Below, piece by piece: positions 1 through 7,755 of a stretch of DNA of 58,616 nt. Positions within the stretch are counted from its first letter, which is position 1. Each line of letters starts with the position of its first letter. The position numbers and the translations under genes were made by a program. Source of the stretch: Candidatus Hydrogenedentota bacterium (GTDB lineage: Bacteria > Hydrogenedentota > Hydrogenedentia > Hydrogenedentales > JAGMZX01); assembly GCA_029556545.1 (NCBI GenBank), contig JAKQEQ010000067.1:1-58616 (forward strand). Reading direction: 5' to 3'. A model generated the notes under the pieces. The model made no database searches. It was not told the DNA's origin and saw only the letters and a program-made list of their open reading frames with translations.

Positions 1-88
1 CCGGCGGACGGCCTCCCTTGGGGCTTCGCGGAGCGTCCGGGAGACGCTCGACGAGCCAATCGAGTTGAGCATCAGTAAGTTTTAGCAT
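1..88 (-). CDS. IS5-type transposase, N-terminal fragment (runs off the window)
   Basis: Only the first 29 codons are present. The protein begins MLKLTDAQLDWLVERLP and continues with a Ser-Pro-Lys-Gly-Gly-Arg-Pro-Pro segment. This opening resembles the N-terminal (DUF4096-like) domain of IS5/IS1182-type DDE transposases, where a short helix precedes a KGGRP-type turn. The start is the ATG at 88. The catalytic residues lie beyond the left edge, so activity cannot be judged. Confidence 0.55.
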   Translation of the reverse strand, partial: MLKLTDAQLDWLVERLPDAPRSPKGGRPP

Positions 89-142
89 ACCACATAAACA
101 CATAACTCGAACTGAATATTCCGGTTTTGGGATAGCTTCTAG
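1..142. mobile_element. End of an IS5-family-like insertion sequence
   Basis: An AT-richer stretch at about 71-138 carries a terminal sequence (reading inward on the minus strand AAGCTATCCCAAAACCGG) next to CTAG at 139-142, which fits the YTAR-type target duplication of many IS5-group elements. Inside it, on the minus strand, lies the start of a transposase frame that runs off the left edge. The host reading frame of the yqhA-like gene is broken exactly here. The other end of the element lies outside the window, so the target duplication cannot be confirmed. Confidence 0.6.
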
Positions 143-557
143 TGATGACAAGCTTGCCGAGCTTGTCCTTGAGCGTGTCAAGGGAATCGAAGACAAACCA
201 GTCGGTTCGGATGTCCCGCTGCATTCTGGCGGGTTCGAGGCGGGAAATGAACAGATCGTAGGTACCCATGCCGAAAACCACGAGCGCAATACCAACGAGC
301 AGGATATCCACGAGGGTAATAACCTTGACCAGCACTTCGTTGTAGAACTTTGAGTCGATCCGGGTCCCCTGGTCGAATACGGCGTGCGTCGTATGCAGCA
401 CAAGGGACACGGCCTCGAGCGCGCCGACAAGGAATACGATAAGGGCGCCCACGAGCAGCCCGCCGACCGCGAGCAGAATGACCATGCGCCCCTTCCACAA
501 GAACGCCTCGAAAACGCGCTCCACCTTGTTTATACGCGACCCTGATGCGTCTGCCAT
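72..557 (-). pseudogene. YqhA/UPF0114-family membrane protein, 3' end disrupted by an insertion sequence
   Basis: The frame starts at the ATG at 557 behind a GGAGAAGGGAA ribosome binding site. It shows the two N-terminal hydrophobic segments of the YqhA (UPF0114) family, then a FGMGTYDLFIS stretch and a SLDTLKDKLGKL segment typical of that family. After residue 138 the protein should continue into another membrane segment. Instead it enters insertion-sequence DNA at the CTAG of 139-142 and picks up about 23 unrelated residues before a stop. The function of YqhA proteins is not well defined. The missing last membrane segment suggests the gene is inactive here. Confidence 0.7.
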
Positions 558-723
558 GAGTTCCCTTCTCCGGGCGAATCTGTGGGGGAAGGCGGCCACT
601 TCGCCGCCGCCGTGAGAACACACGACCGCGCGTGATAATTCCGGTATCGCGCCATGGGACGTAGTGGGTACGGGGACGGAACCAATGGGACACATGAGAC
701 TCATGACACCGGGAATAGCGGGG

Positions 724-753
724 TTTCCGTTCCTTCAGAGGGGGCGCTATAAT
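724..753 (+). promoter_or_regulatory. Putative promoter of the sugar transporter genes
   Basis: A perfect -10 hexamer TATAAT lies at 748-753, about 54 bases before the chosen start of the binding protein gene. The expected -35 position holds only a weak match (TTTCCG at 724-729), so this is a -10-led prediction. Confidence 0.4.
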
Positions 754-806
754 CCGGCGCGGCGGCCCGACAATGGCGTCGGGGACGCCGGGTGGGAGAC
801 ATCATC

Positions 807-1793
807 ATGTGTTCACGTCACTTGATGCGGATGTGCGGCGCGCTGCTGGTCGCGTTGACGGTCGTCACCGCGTGCGGCTGCCGCGAGACCACGGACAAGC
901 CGCGCATCGCGCTCATCATGAAGTCGCTGGCGAACGAATTCTTCATGACGATGGAGAACGGCGCACGGGATCATCAGAAGGCCCAGGCGGACAAATACGA
1001 ACTGATCGCCCAGGGCATCAAAGACGAATTGGACGTCAGCCGGCAGATTCAATTGGTCGAGCAGATGATCGCGCAAGGCGTCGACGCCATTGTGATCGCG
1101 CCGGCGGACTCGAAATCGCTCGTGGCGGTCTGTAAACGCGCCCGGGACGCGGGAATCGTCGTGGTCAACATTGACAACCGGCTCGACGCCGAGGTTCTGC
1201 GCGAGAAGGGCGTCGCCATACCGTTTGTCGGTCCGGATAACCGAAAAGGCGCGCGCAAAGTCGGCGAGCACGTGGCGGCGCAACTGGCCCAGGGCGACCC
1301 CGTGGCGATCATCGAAGGCGCGCCGAACGCCTACAACGCCGTGCAGCGAAGACTCGGCTTCGAGGACGCCTGCAACGCCGCCGGGCTTGACGTCGTGGCC
1401 TCCCAGCCGGCGCACTGGGAAATGGCCCGGGCAAACGAGATTGTATCGGGAATCATCACGGAGCACCCGGCCATCAAGGCGGCCCTGTGTGCGAACGACA
1501 GCATGGCGCTAGGCGCTGTCGCGGCGCTGCGCGCCGCCGGCAAGCTGAACTCGGTCCTGGTGGCCGGGTTCGACAATATCTCCGCCGTTCAGGGGCTGTT
1601 GGCGAAAGGCGAGATCGTCGCCACGGCAGACCAGCACGCGGACCAACTCGCGGTCTTCGGCATCGAATACGCGCTGGCCATCCTGCGCGGCGACACGACG
1701 CCCGCCGATAAGGAAACGCCGGTGGACCTGGTCACGCGCGAGACGCTGCAAGGCGGCGTCTCGGGCGCGCTTGCGACCGGAGCCGCGGGCTGA
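807..1793 (+). CDS. Sugar ABC transporter substrate-binding lipoprotein (RbsB-like)
   Basis: A 328-residue protein of the periplasmic-binding-protein type 1 family (Peripla_BP_4), the class that binds ribose, galactose, allose or inositol. The N-terminus is a lipoprotein signal with a lipobox ending VVTAC. The mature part opens with the RIALIMKSLANEFF strand-helix typical of RbsB, followed by IAQGIKDELDVSRQI, a DAIVIAPADS loop and a VVVNIDNRL strand, and ends with the VAGFDNI / VATADQ pattern of this family. The start at 807 was chosen because GGGAGA lies just upstream. It overlaps the permease gene by one base (TGATG), so the two are translationally coupled. The sugar cannot be read from the sequence. 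Confidence 0.85.
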   Translation: MCSRHLMRMCGALLVALTVVTACGCRETTDKPRIALIMKSLANEFFMTMENGARDHQKAQADKYELIAQGIKDELDVSRQIQLVEQMIAQGVDAIVIAPADSKSLVAVCKRARDAGIVVVNIDNRLDAEVLREKGVAIPFVGPDNRKGARKVGEHVAAQLAQGDPVAIIEGAPNAYNAVQRRLGFEDACNAAGLDVVASQPAHWEMARANEIVSGIITEHPAIKAALCANDSMALGAVAALRAAGKLNSVLVAGFDNISAVQGLLAKGEIVATADQHADQLAVFGIEYALAILRGDTTPADKETPVDLVTRETLQGGVSGALATGAAG

Positions 1794-2758
1794 TGCGCGG
1801 CGCGGGCCGCCGTTTCCTGGGCGATTCGCTGGGGCTCGTGCTCGTCTTGGCGACGCTGGTCGTCTTCTTCGGCCTGATCACGCGGCACTTCTTCAGTTTC
1901 ACCACGCTGCAGACCATCGTGAATCAGATACCGGATTCGCTCGTGATCGCGGTCGGGATGACCTTTGTGCTCGTGATTGCGGGAATCGATCTCTCCGTCG
2001 GATCGGTGCTGGCCCTGAGCGGCGCGGTGCTCGGGGTGTGTCTCGCCCGCCTGCACTGGCCCCTGCCGCCCGCGATCGTGGCGTGCCTCTTTACCGGCCT
2101 GCTTGCCGGAACCGTCAACGGGGCCGTGACCGTGCGCTGGGCCCTGCCGTCGTTCATCGTCACCTTGGGCATGCTCGAGGCGGCGCGCGGCGCGGCGTAC
2201 CTCGTGACCACTTCGCAGACGCAATATATCGGCGAGCCCATCGAGCGCATCGCGGAGGCGGGGCTCTTCGGCATCTCGCTCCCGTTTCTTATCGCGTTCC
2301 TAATCGTGATAATCGGCCAGACCGTCCTCTCGCACACGACTTTCGGGCGGTACATGCTCGCCGTGGGCGCGAACGAAGAGACGGCGCGCCTGTCCGGCGT
2401 GCCGACGCGCATGGTCCGCTTGTCGGTCTTCATGATAAGCGGACTGCTGGCGAGCGTAGCCGCGGTGATTCATTGCGCGCGCATGTCCGCCGCCGACCCG
2501 AACACGGGGATCGGCTATGAACTCAACGCGATCGCCGCGGTGGTCATCGGCGGCACGAGCCTCATGGGCGGGCGCGGCAGCGTGGCCAATACCTTCCTGG
2601 GCGTGCTCATCATCGCCGTGCTTCAGAACGGCCTTGTCCAGGCGGGCGCGCAAGACCCGACGAAGCGGATCGTGACCGGCGCGGTTATCGTGGCGGCGGT
2701 GATTGTCGATTACTACCGGCGACGAAGCGGCGGCCTTACCGCCCGAGTTGGCGGATGA
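1793..2758 (+). CDS. Sugar ABC transporter permease (RbsC-like)
   Basis: A 321-residue inner-membrane protein of the BPD_transp_2 family used by ribose-type importers. It has about eight to ten hydrophobic segments and the family signatures GIDLSVGSVLALSGAV, PSFIVTLGML, and the cytoplasmic coupling region around VGANEETARLSGV, then AAVVIGGTSLMGGRGSV. It starts within the stop codon of the binding protein gene. No ATPase (RbsA-like) gene follows or precedes it, so the complete importer must borrow an ATPase encoded elsewhere. Its last 23 bases overlap the 3' end of the convergent esterase gene. Confidence 0.88.
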   Translation: MRGAGRRFLGDSLGLVLVLATLVVFFGLITRHFFSFTTLQTIVNQIPDSLVIAVGMTFVLVIAGIDLSVGSVLALSGAVLGVCLARLHWPLPPAIVACLFTGLLAGTVNGAVTVRWALPSFIVTLGMLEAARGAAYLVTTSQTQYIGEPIERIAEAGLFGISLPFLIAFLIVIIGQTVLSHTTFGRYMLAVGANEETARLSGVPTRMVRLSVFMISGLLASVAAVIHCARMSAADPNTGIGYELNAIAAVVIGGTSLMGGRGSVANTFLGVLIIAVLQNGLVQAGAQDPTKRIVTGAVIVAAVIVDYYRRRSGGLTARVGG

Positions 2759-3596
2759 AGAAATCCAGCGCCAGTTCGGCGATGGCCATCTCATCGACGC
2801 GCGCCTCCCAAAGCGCGTGGCCGGGTACATCGAGCGGCAGGAATTCGTAAGGCACACCCGCGACGTTGAGGTTTTCCTGCAACTTCAGGACGGGACCCAG
2901 CGGGGTGTCCCGCTTCGGGTCGTACAGACCGTGGACGAACAAAATCGGCGAATCGTACTCATCGACCGAGCGGAGATACTGCGCCGGGTTGCCCCACAGG
3001 GCGACGCACGCTTGCAGGCGTGAGGAATAGCCGGGGTTATCTGAGGGATACGCGCCGTCCATCTCGTCCGCCGTGTCATCAAAGGCCATGCCATACATGC
3101 AGGTCCCGCCCGCCGAACTGCCGATGCCCACCACCTTCTCCGGGTCAATACCATAGAGCGCGGCGTTCGCGCGTATCCAACGCACCGCCGCCCGACAGTC
3201 CGCCAGCGCCGCTTGTTGCGCAAGATACGTGGCGCACCGCTCAGACAGTCCCGCGGTCTCGGGCAGGTCCTGCACCTGGCGGTAGTCGATGCAGAAAGCG
3301 GCGAAACCGCGCGCGGCGAAGAAGCGGCCCGACGCCACGTGAGGCCGCTGCGACTTATCGAGAAAACGGAATTGGCCGCCATGCACGATAATCACGGCGG
3401 GTTTGAGCGGGTCCGGGCAGTTTTCCGGCAGGTAAGTGTCCATCAGCAACGACTTGAAGCCGCTCTCCTGAGCCCCCGACACCCCCAACCCGTACACTAC
3501 ATCCTTCCCGACCACGACGCGGTAATCGCCCTCGGCGGCCAATGTAGCCGTCGGGACAGCCAGTAAGAGCGTAAAGAGCAACGTGCAACGCAACAT
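2736..3596 (-). CDS. Secreted alpha/beta-hydrolase (carboxylesterase/BD-FAE type)
   Basis: A 286-residue protein with an N-terminal signal peptide (MLRCTLLFTLLLAVPTATLA). It has an esterase-lipase oxyanion segment VIIVHGGQF, the nucleophile elbow GIGSSAGG, an Asp-bearing FVHGLYDPKRDTP segment and a final His in VPGHALWE, giving a plausible Ser-Asp-His triad. The order and spacing resemble hormone-sensitive-lipase-like and feruloyl-esterase-like (BD-FAE) enzymes that act on polysaccharide esters. The start at 3596 follows an AAAGGA ribosome binding site. A TACAAT -10-like hexamer lies on this strand at 3656-3651. It converges with the permease gene. Confidence 0.8.
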   Translation of the reverse strand: MLRCTLLFTLLLAVPTATLAAEGDYRVVVGKDVVYGLGVSGAQESGFKSLLMDTYLPENCPDPLKPAVIIVHGGQFRFLDKSQRPHVASGRFFAARGFAAFCIDYRQVQDLPETAGLSERCATYLAQQAALADCRAAVRWIRANAALYGIDPEKVVGIGSSAGGTCMYGMAFDDTADEMDGAYPSDNPGYSSRLQACVALWGNPAQYLRSVDEYDSPILFVHGLYDPKRDTPLGPVLKLQENLNVAGVPYEFLPLDVPGHALWEARVDEMAIAELALDFFIRQLGR

Positions 3597-3985
3597 GATC
3601 ACATTCCTTTCAGCCGCCGGCATGCAAGCCGGTCCAGCCTGCGTGTCTCTATTGTAGCATGTGCGCCCGGCGAAATACGATGGCGCCGCGGCGGCCACGG
3701 CGAGCAGCCGACGGGAATGCAGCGGTCTACTTGTGCAGATGGTGTAGTTCGCGGAAAGGAAGCACGGCTGGATTCGAGGGAGTCCGAGTACGAGTTGTCA
3801 TGAAATCCTCCTGCGGCGGACTTCTCCCGCAGAGCATGAAAATGGATGCTGAAGCAGTGCACAAGCGGCGCTGAAGCGCCCTCTGGAAGGCAAGACCTCG
3901 TTACCCCCCGGCTAAAGCCGGGGGCAAAGAAGAGCCCGCTGAAGCGGGCTGACAAAGTGGGCTGGCGGGATGGCGCGCGTGCCCT
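3597..3985. other. Non-coding region with palindromic repeats
   Basis: No convincing gene is present. After a promoter-like stretch for the minus-strand esterase, the region from about 3868 to 3952 holds three palindromes with an A-rich loop: GGCGCTGAAGCGCC, CCCCGGCTAAAGCCGGGG and GCCCGCTGAAGCGGGC. They share the layout GC stem, tgaa or taaa loop, GC stem, like REP-type intergenic repeats. Confidence 0.6.
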
Positions 3986-4230
3986 GGCCCCGAAGGGGCC
4001 GAACGTGAGTAGCCGTAGGCGAAAGCCTACGGATAAAGGACCCCCATCCCCGTTCCCTGGCCCCGAAGGGGCCGAACGTGAGTAGCCGTAGGCGAAAGCC
4101 TACGGATAAAGGACCCCCATCCCCGTTCCCTGGCCCCGAAGGGGCCAAACGTGAGTAGCCGTAGGCGAAAGCCTACGGATAAGTGACCCCCATCCCCCTT
4201 CCCTGGCCCCGAAGGGGCCGAACGTGAATA
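3986..4230. repeat. 73-bp palindromic tandem array (three full units plus a partial one)
   Basis: Units begin at 3986, 4059, 4132 and 4205, giving an exact 73-base period. Each unit holds two inverted repeats, GGCCCCGAAGGGGCC and CCGTAGGCGAAAGCCTACGG, separated by GAACGTGAGTAG and followed by a C-rich linker. The first two units are almost identical. The third has substitutions, and the fourth diverges after GAACGTGA. The structure resembles dispersed REP/BIME-type repeats of planctomycete-like genomes. It lies upstream of the DUF47 gene. Confidence 0.9.
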
Positions 4231-4421
4231 CTCGCGGGTACGCACCTGGCAAGACATCAAGTCGATTTTCGGGGTAGTACGAGTGCGAGTGCGAGCATGC
4301 ATGCCGCCAAGGGCTGCGGAACCCTGCTTGGCGATACGCACGGGACGATGGACAGAAGAACAAGGCACTTGGAAGCGCATTCTTGCGAGTGATACCGTAT
4401 CAACAACCGAGGTATCGAGCC

Positions 4422-5066
4422 ATGTTCTACACCAGACAACGGGAAGTCGAGGCGTTGATCGCGGAGTACCGGGAACAGGCTGCGCTTTGCGTGCGGCGGT
4501 TTCACGACAGCCTCATGCGCTATTGCAGGACGGGAGACCTGGCCCAGTTAACGCGGGACGTGGTTGAGGTACACCGCGCGGAGAGCCGGGCGGACGACTT
4601 GCGGCGGGACATCGAGACCATGATGTATGCGAAAGCGCTCTTTCCGGAGTCTCGGGGGGACGTGCTCGGCCTGCTCGAGACACTCGATACGGTGCCGAAT
4701 CAGGCGGAATTGGCGGTGCGCTCGATTGTGAATCAATACATCGCGATACCCGAGCCGCTGCATCCCCAGTTGTCCGAGTTGGTGAATCTGTGCAGCCGTT
4801 GCGTGGACGCGACGATGGAGGCGGTGGCCAAACTCTTCGAGGACTTCACGAACGCGGCGGCCCTGTTGGGCAAGATCGATGAAATCGAGAGTCGCGCCGA
4901 CGCTATCGAGGCACAGTTGACGCAGCGGATTTTCGCCTCGGGCGACATCAAGGACCTCGACAAGCTCCTGCTCCGCGACCTGGTCCGCGACATCTCGGGC
5001 ATCTGCGACATGGCGGAAAGCGTGGCGGACCGGATTCGCATCATCGTCGTCAAGAGGGTGTCGTAA
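4422..5066 (+). CDS. DUF47 (PhoU-like) protein, partner of a phosphate permease
   Basis: A 214-residue all-helical protein of the DUF47/PhoU_div family (PF01865). It shows the ExxRADDLRRDIETMMYAKALFPESRGD segment near residues 55-80 and the second helical repeat with EIESRADAIEAQLTQRIFA near 165-185, the metal-binding type helices of PhoU-like proteins. Such proteins are almost always encoded beside PiT phosphate permeases and are thought to regulate or stabilise them. The start at 4422 follows a GAGG ribosome binding site. The permease gene begins one base after its stop. Confidence 0.85.
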   Translation: MFYTRQREVEALIAEYREQAALCVRRFHDSLMRYCRTGDLAQLTRDVVEVHRAESRADDLRRDIETMMYAKALFPESRGDVLGLLETLDTVPNQAELAVRSIVNQYIAIPEPLHPQLSELVNLCSRCVDATMEAVAKLFEDFTNAAALLGKIDEIESRADAIEAQLTQRIFASGDIKDLDKLLLRDLVRDISGICDMAESVADRIRIIVVKRVS

Positions 5067-5067
5067 C

Positions 5068-6012
5068 ATGGGCGCGCTCGTCGGGCTCGCGCCGCTGAGC
5101 GGCGGCCTGTTCTTGGGTTGGGCGCTGGGCGCGAACGACGCGGCGAACGTCTTCGGCACGGCGGTGGCCGCGCGGATCATTCCGTATTGGCGCGCGGCCC
5201 TTCTGTGCGCCTGTTTCGTGGTCTTGGGCGCGGCGCTGCAGGGCGCCGCGGGCATCGAAACGCTGAGCGCCATCACGACGCAAACAGTGACGACGGCGGT
5301 AATCGTGAGCATCGCATCCGCGATCACGGTAACGGCGATGACCATACTGAAGCTGCCGGTGAGCACGTCTCAGGGCGTGGTCGGCGCGATCCTCGGCATC
5401 GGCCTCGCCACGGACCGTACGGAACTCGGGCCGTTGCTCAAGGTCGTTCTGTGCTGGATCGGCACGCCCATCGGATCGCTGATCATCGCCGTGATTGCCT
5501 ACAAGGTCCTGGCGTTCGGCTTTCGCCGCGCGCCGATGAGCATGTTCACACGCGACAAGATACTCTGGTCCGGCCTGTTGCTGGTCGGCCTCTACGGTTC
5601 GTACGCGCTCGGCGCGAACAACGTCACGAACACCGTCGGCATGTTTTCCGGCCTGCTGCCGGGCGTTTCGGACCGGCTGCTGGCGGTGATTGGCGGCCTG
5701 GCGATAGCATCGGGAACAATTACCTTCGGCCGACGCGTCATGCTGCGCCTCGGGTCCGGGATCATGCGGCTCGACGCCTTCACGGCCTTTGTCGCCGTGC
5801 TCAGCATGTCAATCACCGTCCACGTCTTCGCCATCGTCGGCGCGCCGATCAGCACTACTCAAGGGATCGTCGGCGCGACTCTGGGCATCGGCTTCTTGCG
5901 CGGCGCGCACGCGATTCATTTCAACGCGCTGCGCCATATCGTGGTCGGCTGGGTCTTCACACCGATCATGGCACTCATTCTCGCCGCGGCCGGATACGCC
6001 ATCTTCTGTTGA
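5068..6012 (+). CDS. PiT-family inorganic phosphate permease
   Basis: A 314-residue membrane protein of the PiT family (PF01384), which moves inorganic phosphate, often as a metal-phosphate complex, with protons or sodium. Both inverted-repeat signatures are present: LGANDAANVFGTAV near residue 20 and LGANNVTNTVGMF near 180, together with the paired LPVSTSQGVVGAI and APISTTQGIVGATLG motifs. It has about ten hydrophobic segments and lacks the large central cytoplasmic domain of E. coli PitA, so it is of the short type. It forms a two-gene operon with the DUF47 gene just upstream. Confidence 0.9.
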   Translation: MGALVGLAPLSGGLFLGWALGANDAANVFGTAVAARIIPYWRAALLCACFVVLGAALQGAAGIETLSAITTQTVTTAVIVSIASAITVTAMTILKLPVSTSQGVVGAILGIGLATDRTELGPLLKVVLCWIGTPIGSLIIAVIAYKVLAFGFRRAPMSMFTRDKILWSGLLLVGLYGSYALGANNVTNTVGMFSGLLPGVSDRLLAVIGGLAIASGTITFGRRVMLRLGSGIMRLDAFTAFVAVLSMSITVHVFAIVGAPISTTQGIVGATLGIGFLRGAHAIHFNALRHIVVGWVFTPIMALILAAAGYAIFC

Positions 6013-6062
6013 TAACGGGGGCACAAAATGGACGAGTTCGCGCGACAACACGCCGCGCGGCG

Positions 6063-6686
6063 TCAGAACAGGGCGGGCAAGAGGCCCTTGAGCGTAATCA
6101 AGTCCAGGCTGAGGTTTTCGAGCAGGATGCGCGCAACGTCGGGCTTCGCGATGAGTTGATCGTCGCCGGACCGCTCGATCTCGAAGGGACGCAGTTTCAC
6201 CGGCACCATCTTGCCGCGCAATTCGCCGCCGGTACAGGCCAGCCGCCGCACCTTGAGGCGCGGCTCGCCCGCATCGACACGCGTGGGCGTCGCCGCCGCG
6301 CCCGCGAGCGTGCGCAGATTCTTCCCCATGCCCTTTTCATGGAGCGCGATCTGATCGAGCAGCAGCCGGTCGATGGTGACCTTGTCCGCAAACACCGTGC
6401 GCAGGTCGAATTGCAGCAGGACACGCTCGATTTCCGCGGCGGGCTCGGGATCGAAGCCCTCGGGGTTGTACACCGTTACACGGCGGAGGACCACGCCCCG
6501 CTGCAACGGGGCCAATTCGAGCGCTTCGATCTCGACGCGAGTATTGAACAAGGTGGACAGGCGGTCTTCCATCCACGTCCTGCCGAATCGTGCAAGCTGC
6601 GTCGAGAAGGCGACGGCGGCCACGGCCAGCGCAATCAGGAGCACGCCGACGCCGATCATGAAGAACCGAATAATGAACACCAGCAC
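6063..6686 (-). CDS. AsmA-like membrane-anchored protein
   Basis: A 207-residue protein with one N-terminal membrane helix (about residues 5-30) followed by a domain that resembles the first unit of AsmA/DUF748 proteins: a segment on a short amphipathic helix, then VEIEALELAPLQRGVVLRRVTVYNP and VLLQFDLRTVFADKVTIDRLLLD. AsmA-like proteins are envelope proteins connected with outer-membrane lipid transport, and are usually much longer than this. The start is a GTG at 6686 behind AAAGGAG; another GTG two codons later has better spacing. It converges with the phosphate permease gene. The specific role is unknown. Confidence 0.6.
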   Translation of the reverse strand: MLVFIIRFFMIGVGVLLIALAVAAVAFSTQLARFGRTWMEDRLSTLFNTRVEIEALELAPLQRGVVLRRVTVYNPEGFDPEPAAEIERVLLQFDLRTVFADKVTIDRLLLDQIALHEKGMGKNLRTLAGAAATPTRVDAGEPRLKVRRLACTGGELRGKMVPVKLRPFEIERSGDDQLIAKPDVARILLENLSLDLITLKGLLPALF

Positions 6687-6767
6687 GCTGCTCCTTTGCG
6701 TTATGCAGATGGTCTTCAGACTGCCTGCCAGGCAAGCTGAAGCTTGTATTGCGAACCTATGCCCCGG

Positions 6768-7430
6768 TCAATCGAACGTGTGCATGACCTCGCGCGCCGT
6801 GCCCCATGCCTCGCGCGCCGCGTCGGCGGTCGGACGCTTCGGCGGCGGCGCGGGGGGCATGCCGGCAAGGTTCGCGGGCCACTCGAACTGATAGACGGCG
6901 CCGTGCGCTTCGAGCACGAGCCGCGCCGATGGCGGACCGCCCGGGGGCACGCGCAATTCCAGCGCGCGCAACGGGAACAGCAGGCGGTTCGTGCGCGCGA
7001 AGTAACGAAGCGCGCCCCGGGCCTCCTCGATCAGTTCCGTCCCACGCTGTATCTGGATGGGCCGCACCTGCGCGCCGTCCGGCGTAATCAGATAGACATC
7101 GACCCCGCGCAATCCGACGACGTCGTACGCAATGCTTGTGTCGGCGAATTCCGAGGCGATATGACAGGCGATATCGAGGTACATGGCGGCTGCGGGCGCG
7201 GCCTCGCCCTCCCCCGTCGCAACCGGCCACACGGCGTAGGAAGACGGCGAAAACAGATTGGGGTATCGCCCCGCCACCCATTGAATGGACGCCTTTGCCG
7301 CCACCGGCGTAAACAGCGGCATCACGGTCGCCTGGCCGCCCGAGCCGCTTTCTCGCGTCGTGCCGCATCCCGCGAATGCGCCGGCAAGGCACAGGCAAAC
7401 GCCGCCCCAAACGAGCATCCCGTTTCTCAT
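6768..7430 (-). CDS. Hypothetical lipoprotein
   Basis: A 220-residue protein with a lipoprotein signal (MRNGMLVWGGVCLCLAGAFAG followed by Cys). The start at 7430 was chosen over upstream in-frame codons because GGGAGA precedes it. The mature part has predicted beta strands, a DVYLITPDGAQVRP hairpin and a Pro-rich tail before the C-terminus. I do not recognise a family. Position suggests an outer-membrane or periplasmic lipoprotein transcribed with the AsmA-like gene downstream. Confidence 0.6.
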   Translation of the reverse strand: MRNGMLVWGGVCLCLAGAFAGCGTTRESGSGGQATVMPLFTPVAAKASIQWVAGRYPNLFSPSSYAVWPVATGEGEAAPAAAMYLDIACHIASEFADTSIAYDVVGLRGVDVYLITPDGAQVRPIQIQRGTELIEEARGALRYFARTNRLLFPLRALELRVPPGGPPSARLVLEAHGAVYQFEWPANLAGMPPAPPPKRPTADAAREAWGTAREVMHTFD

Positions 7431-7755
7431 GGCGTTCTCTCCCACTTTTCGTCCGTCTCGCGTCGGTCCGCTTGTTCCGGATCCCGGCCGCGCGGACGAC
7501 ATGCTCATCGTATCATACGCGCGCGCTGCGGTGATCATGGGCCGAAGACACGCATGGGACCAAGCGCGCCGCCGCGTCGGATGGGGCCGAAAGCCGTCAC
7601 TTGAAAGATCAGCCGTTTTTCGCCCATAATGCCGCCGCTTTCCGCCGTGTTTCCAGACTAACCGAGGGGACACGTGCATGGTTTCGCGCCGCGCGCGCGT
7701 GTGGTCCGCGACACGCCCCCCGGGGCGTTCCCGCAAACAGAAATCGGAGGCCGCG

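Noticed and set aside
178-693. A 171-codon minus-strand frame overlapping the yqhA-like gene
   Set aside because: Arg- and His-rich composition in the alternate frame of a real gene; no ribosome binding site.
3986-4230. 73-bp repeat array considered as a CRISPR
   Set aside because: The whole unit is repeated with no variable spacers and no cas genes are present.
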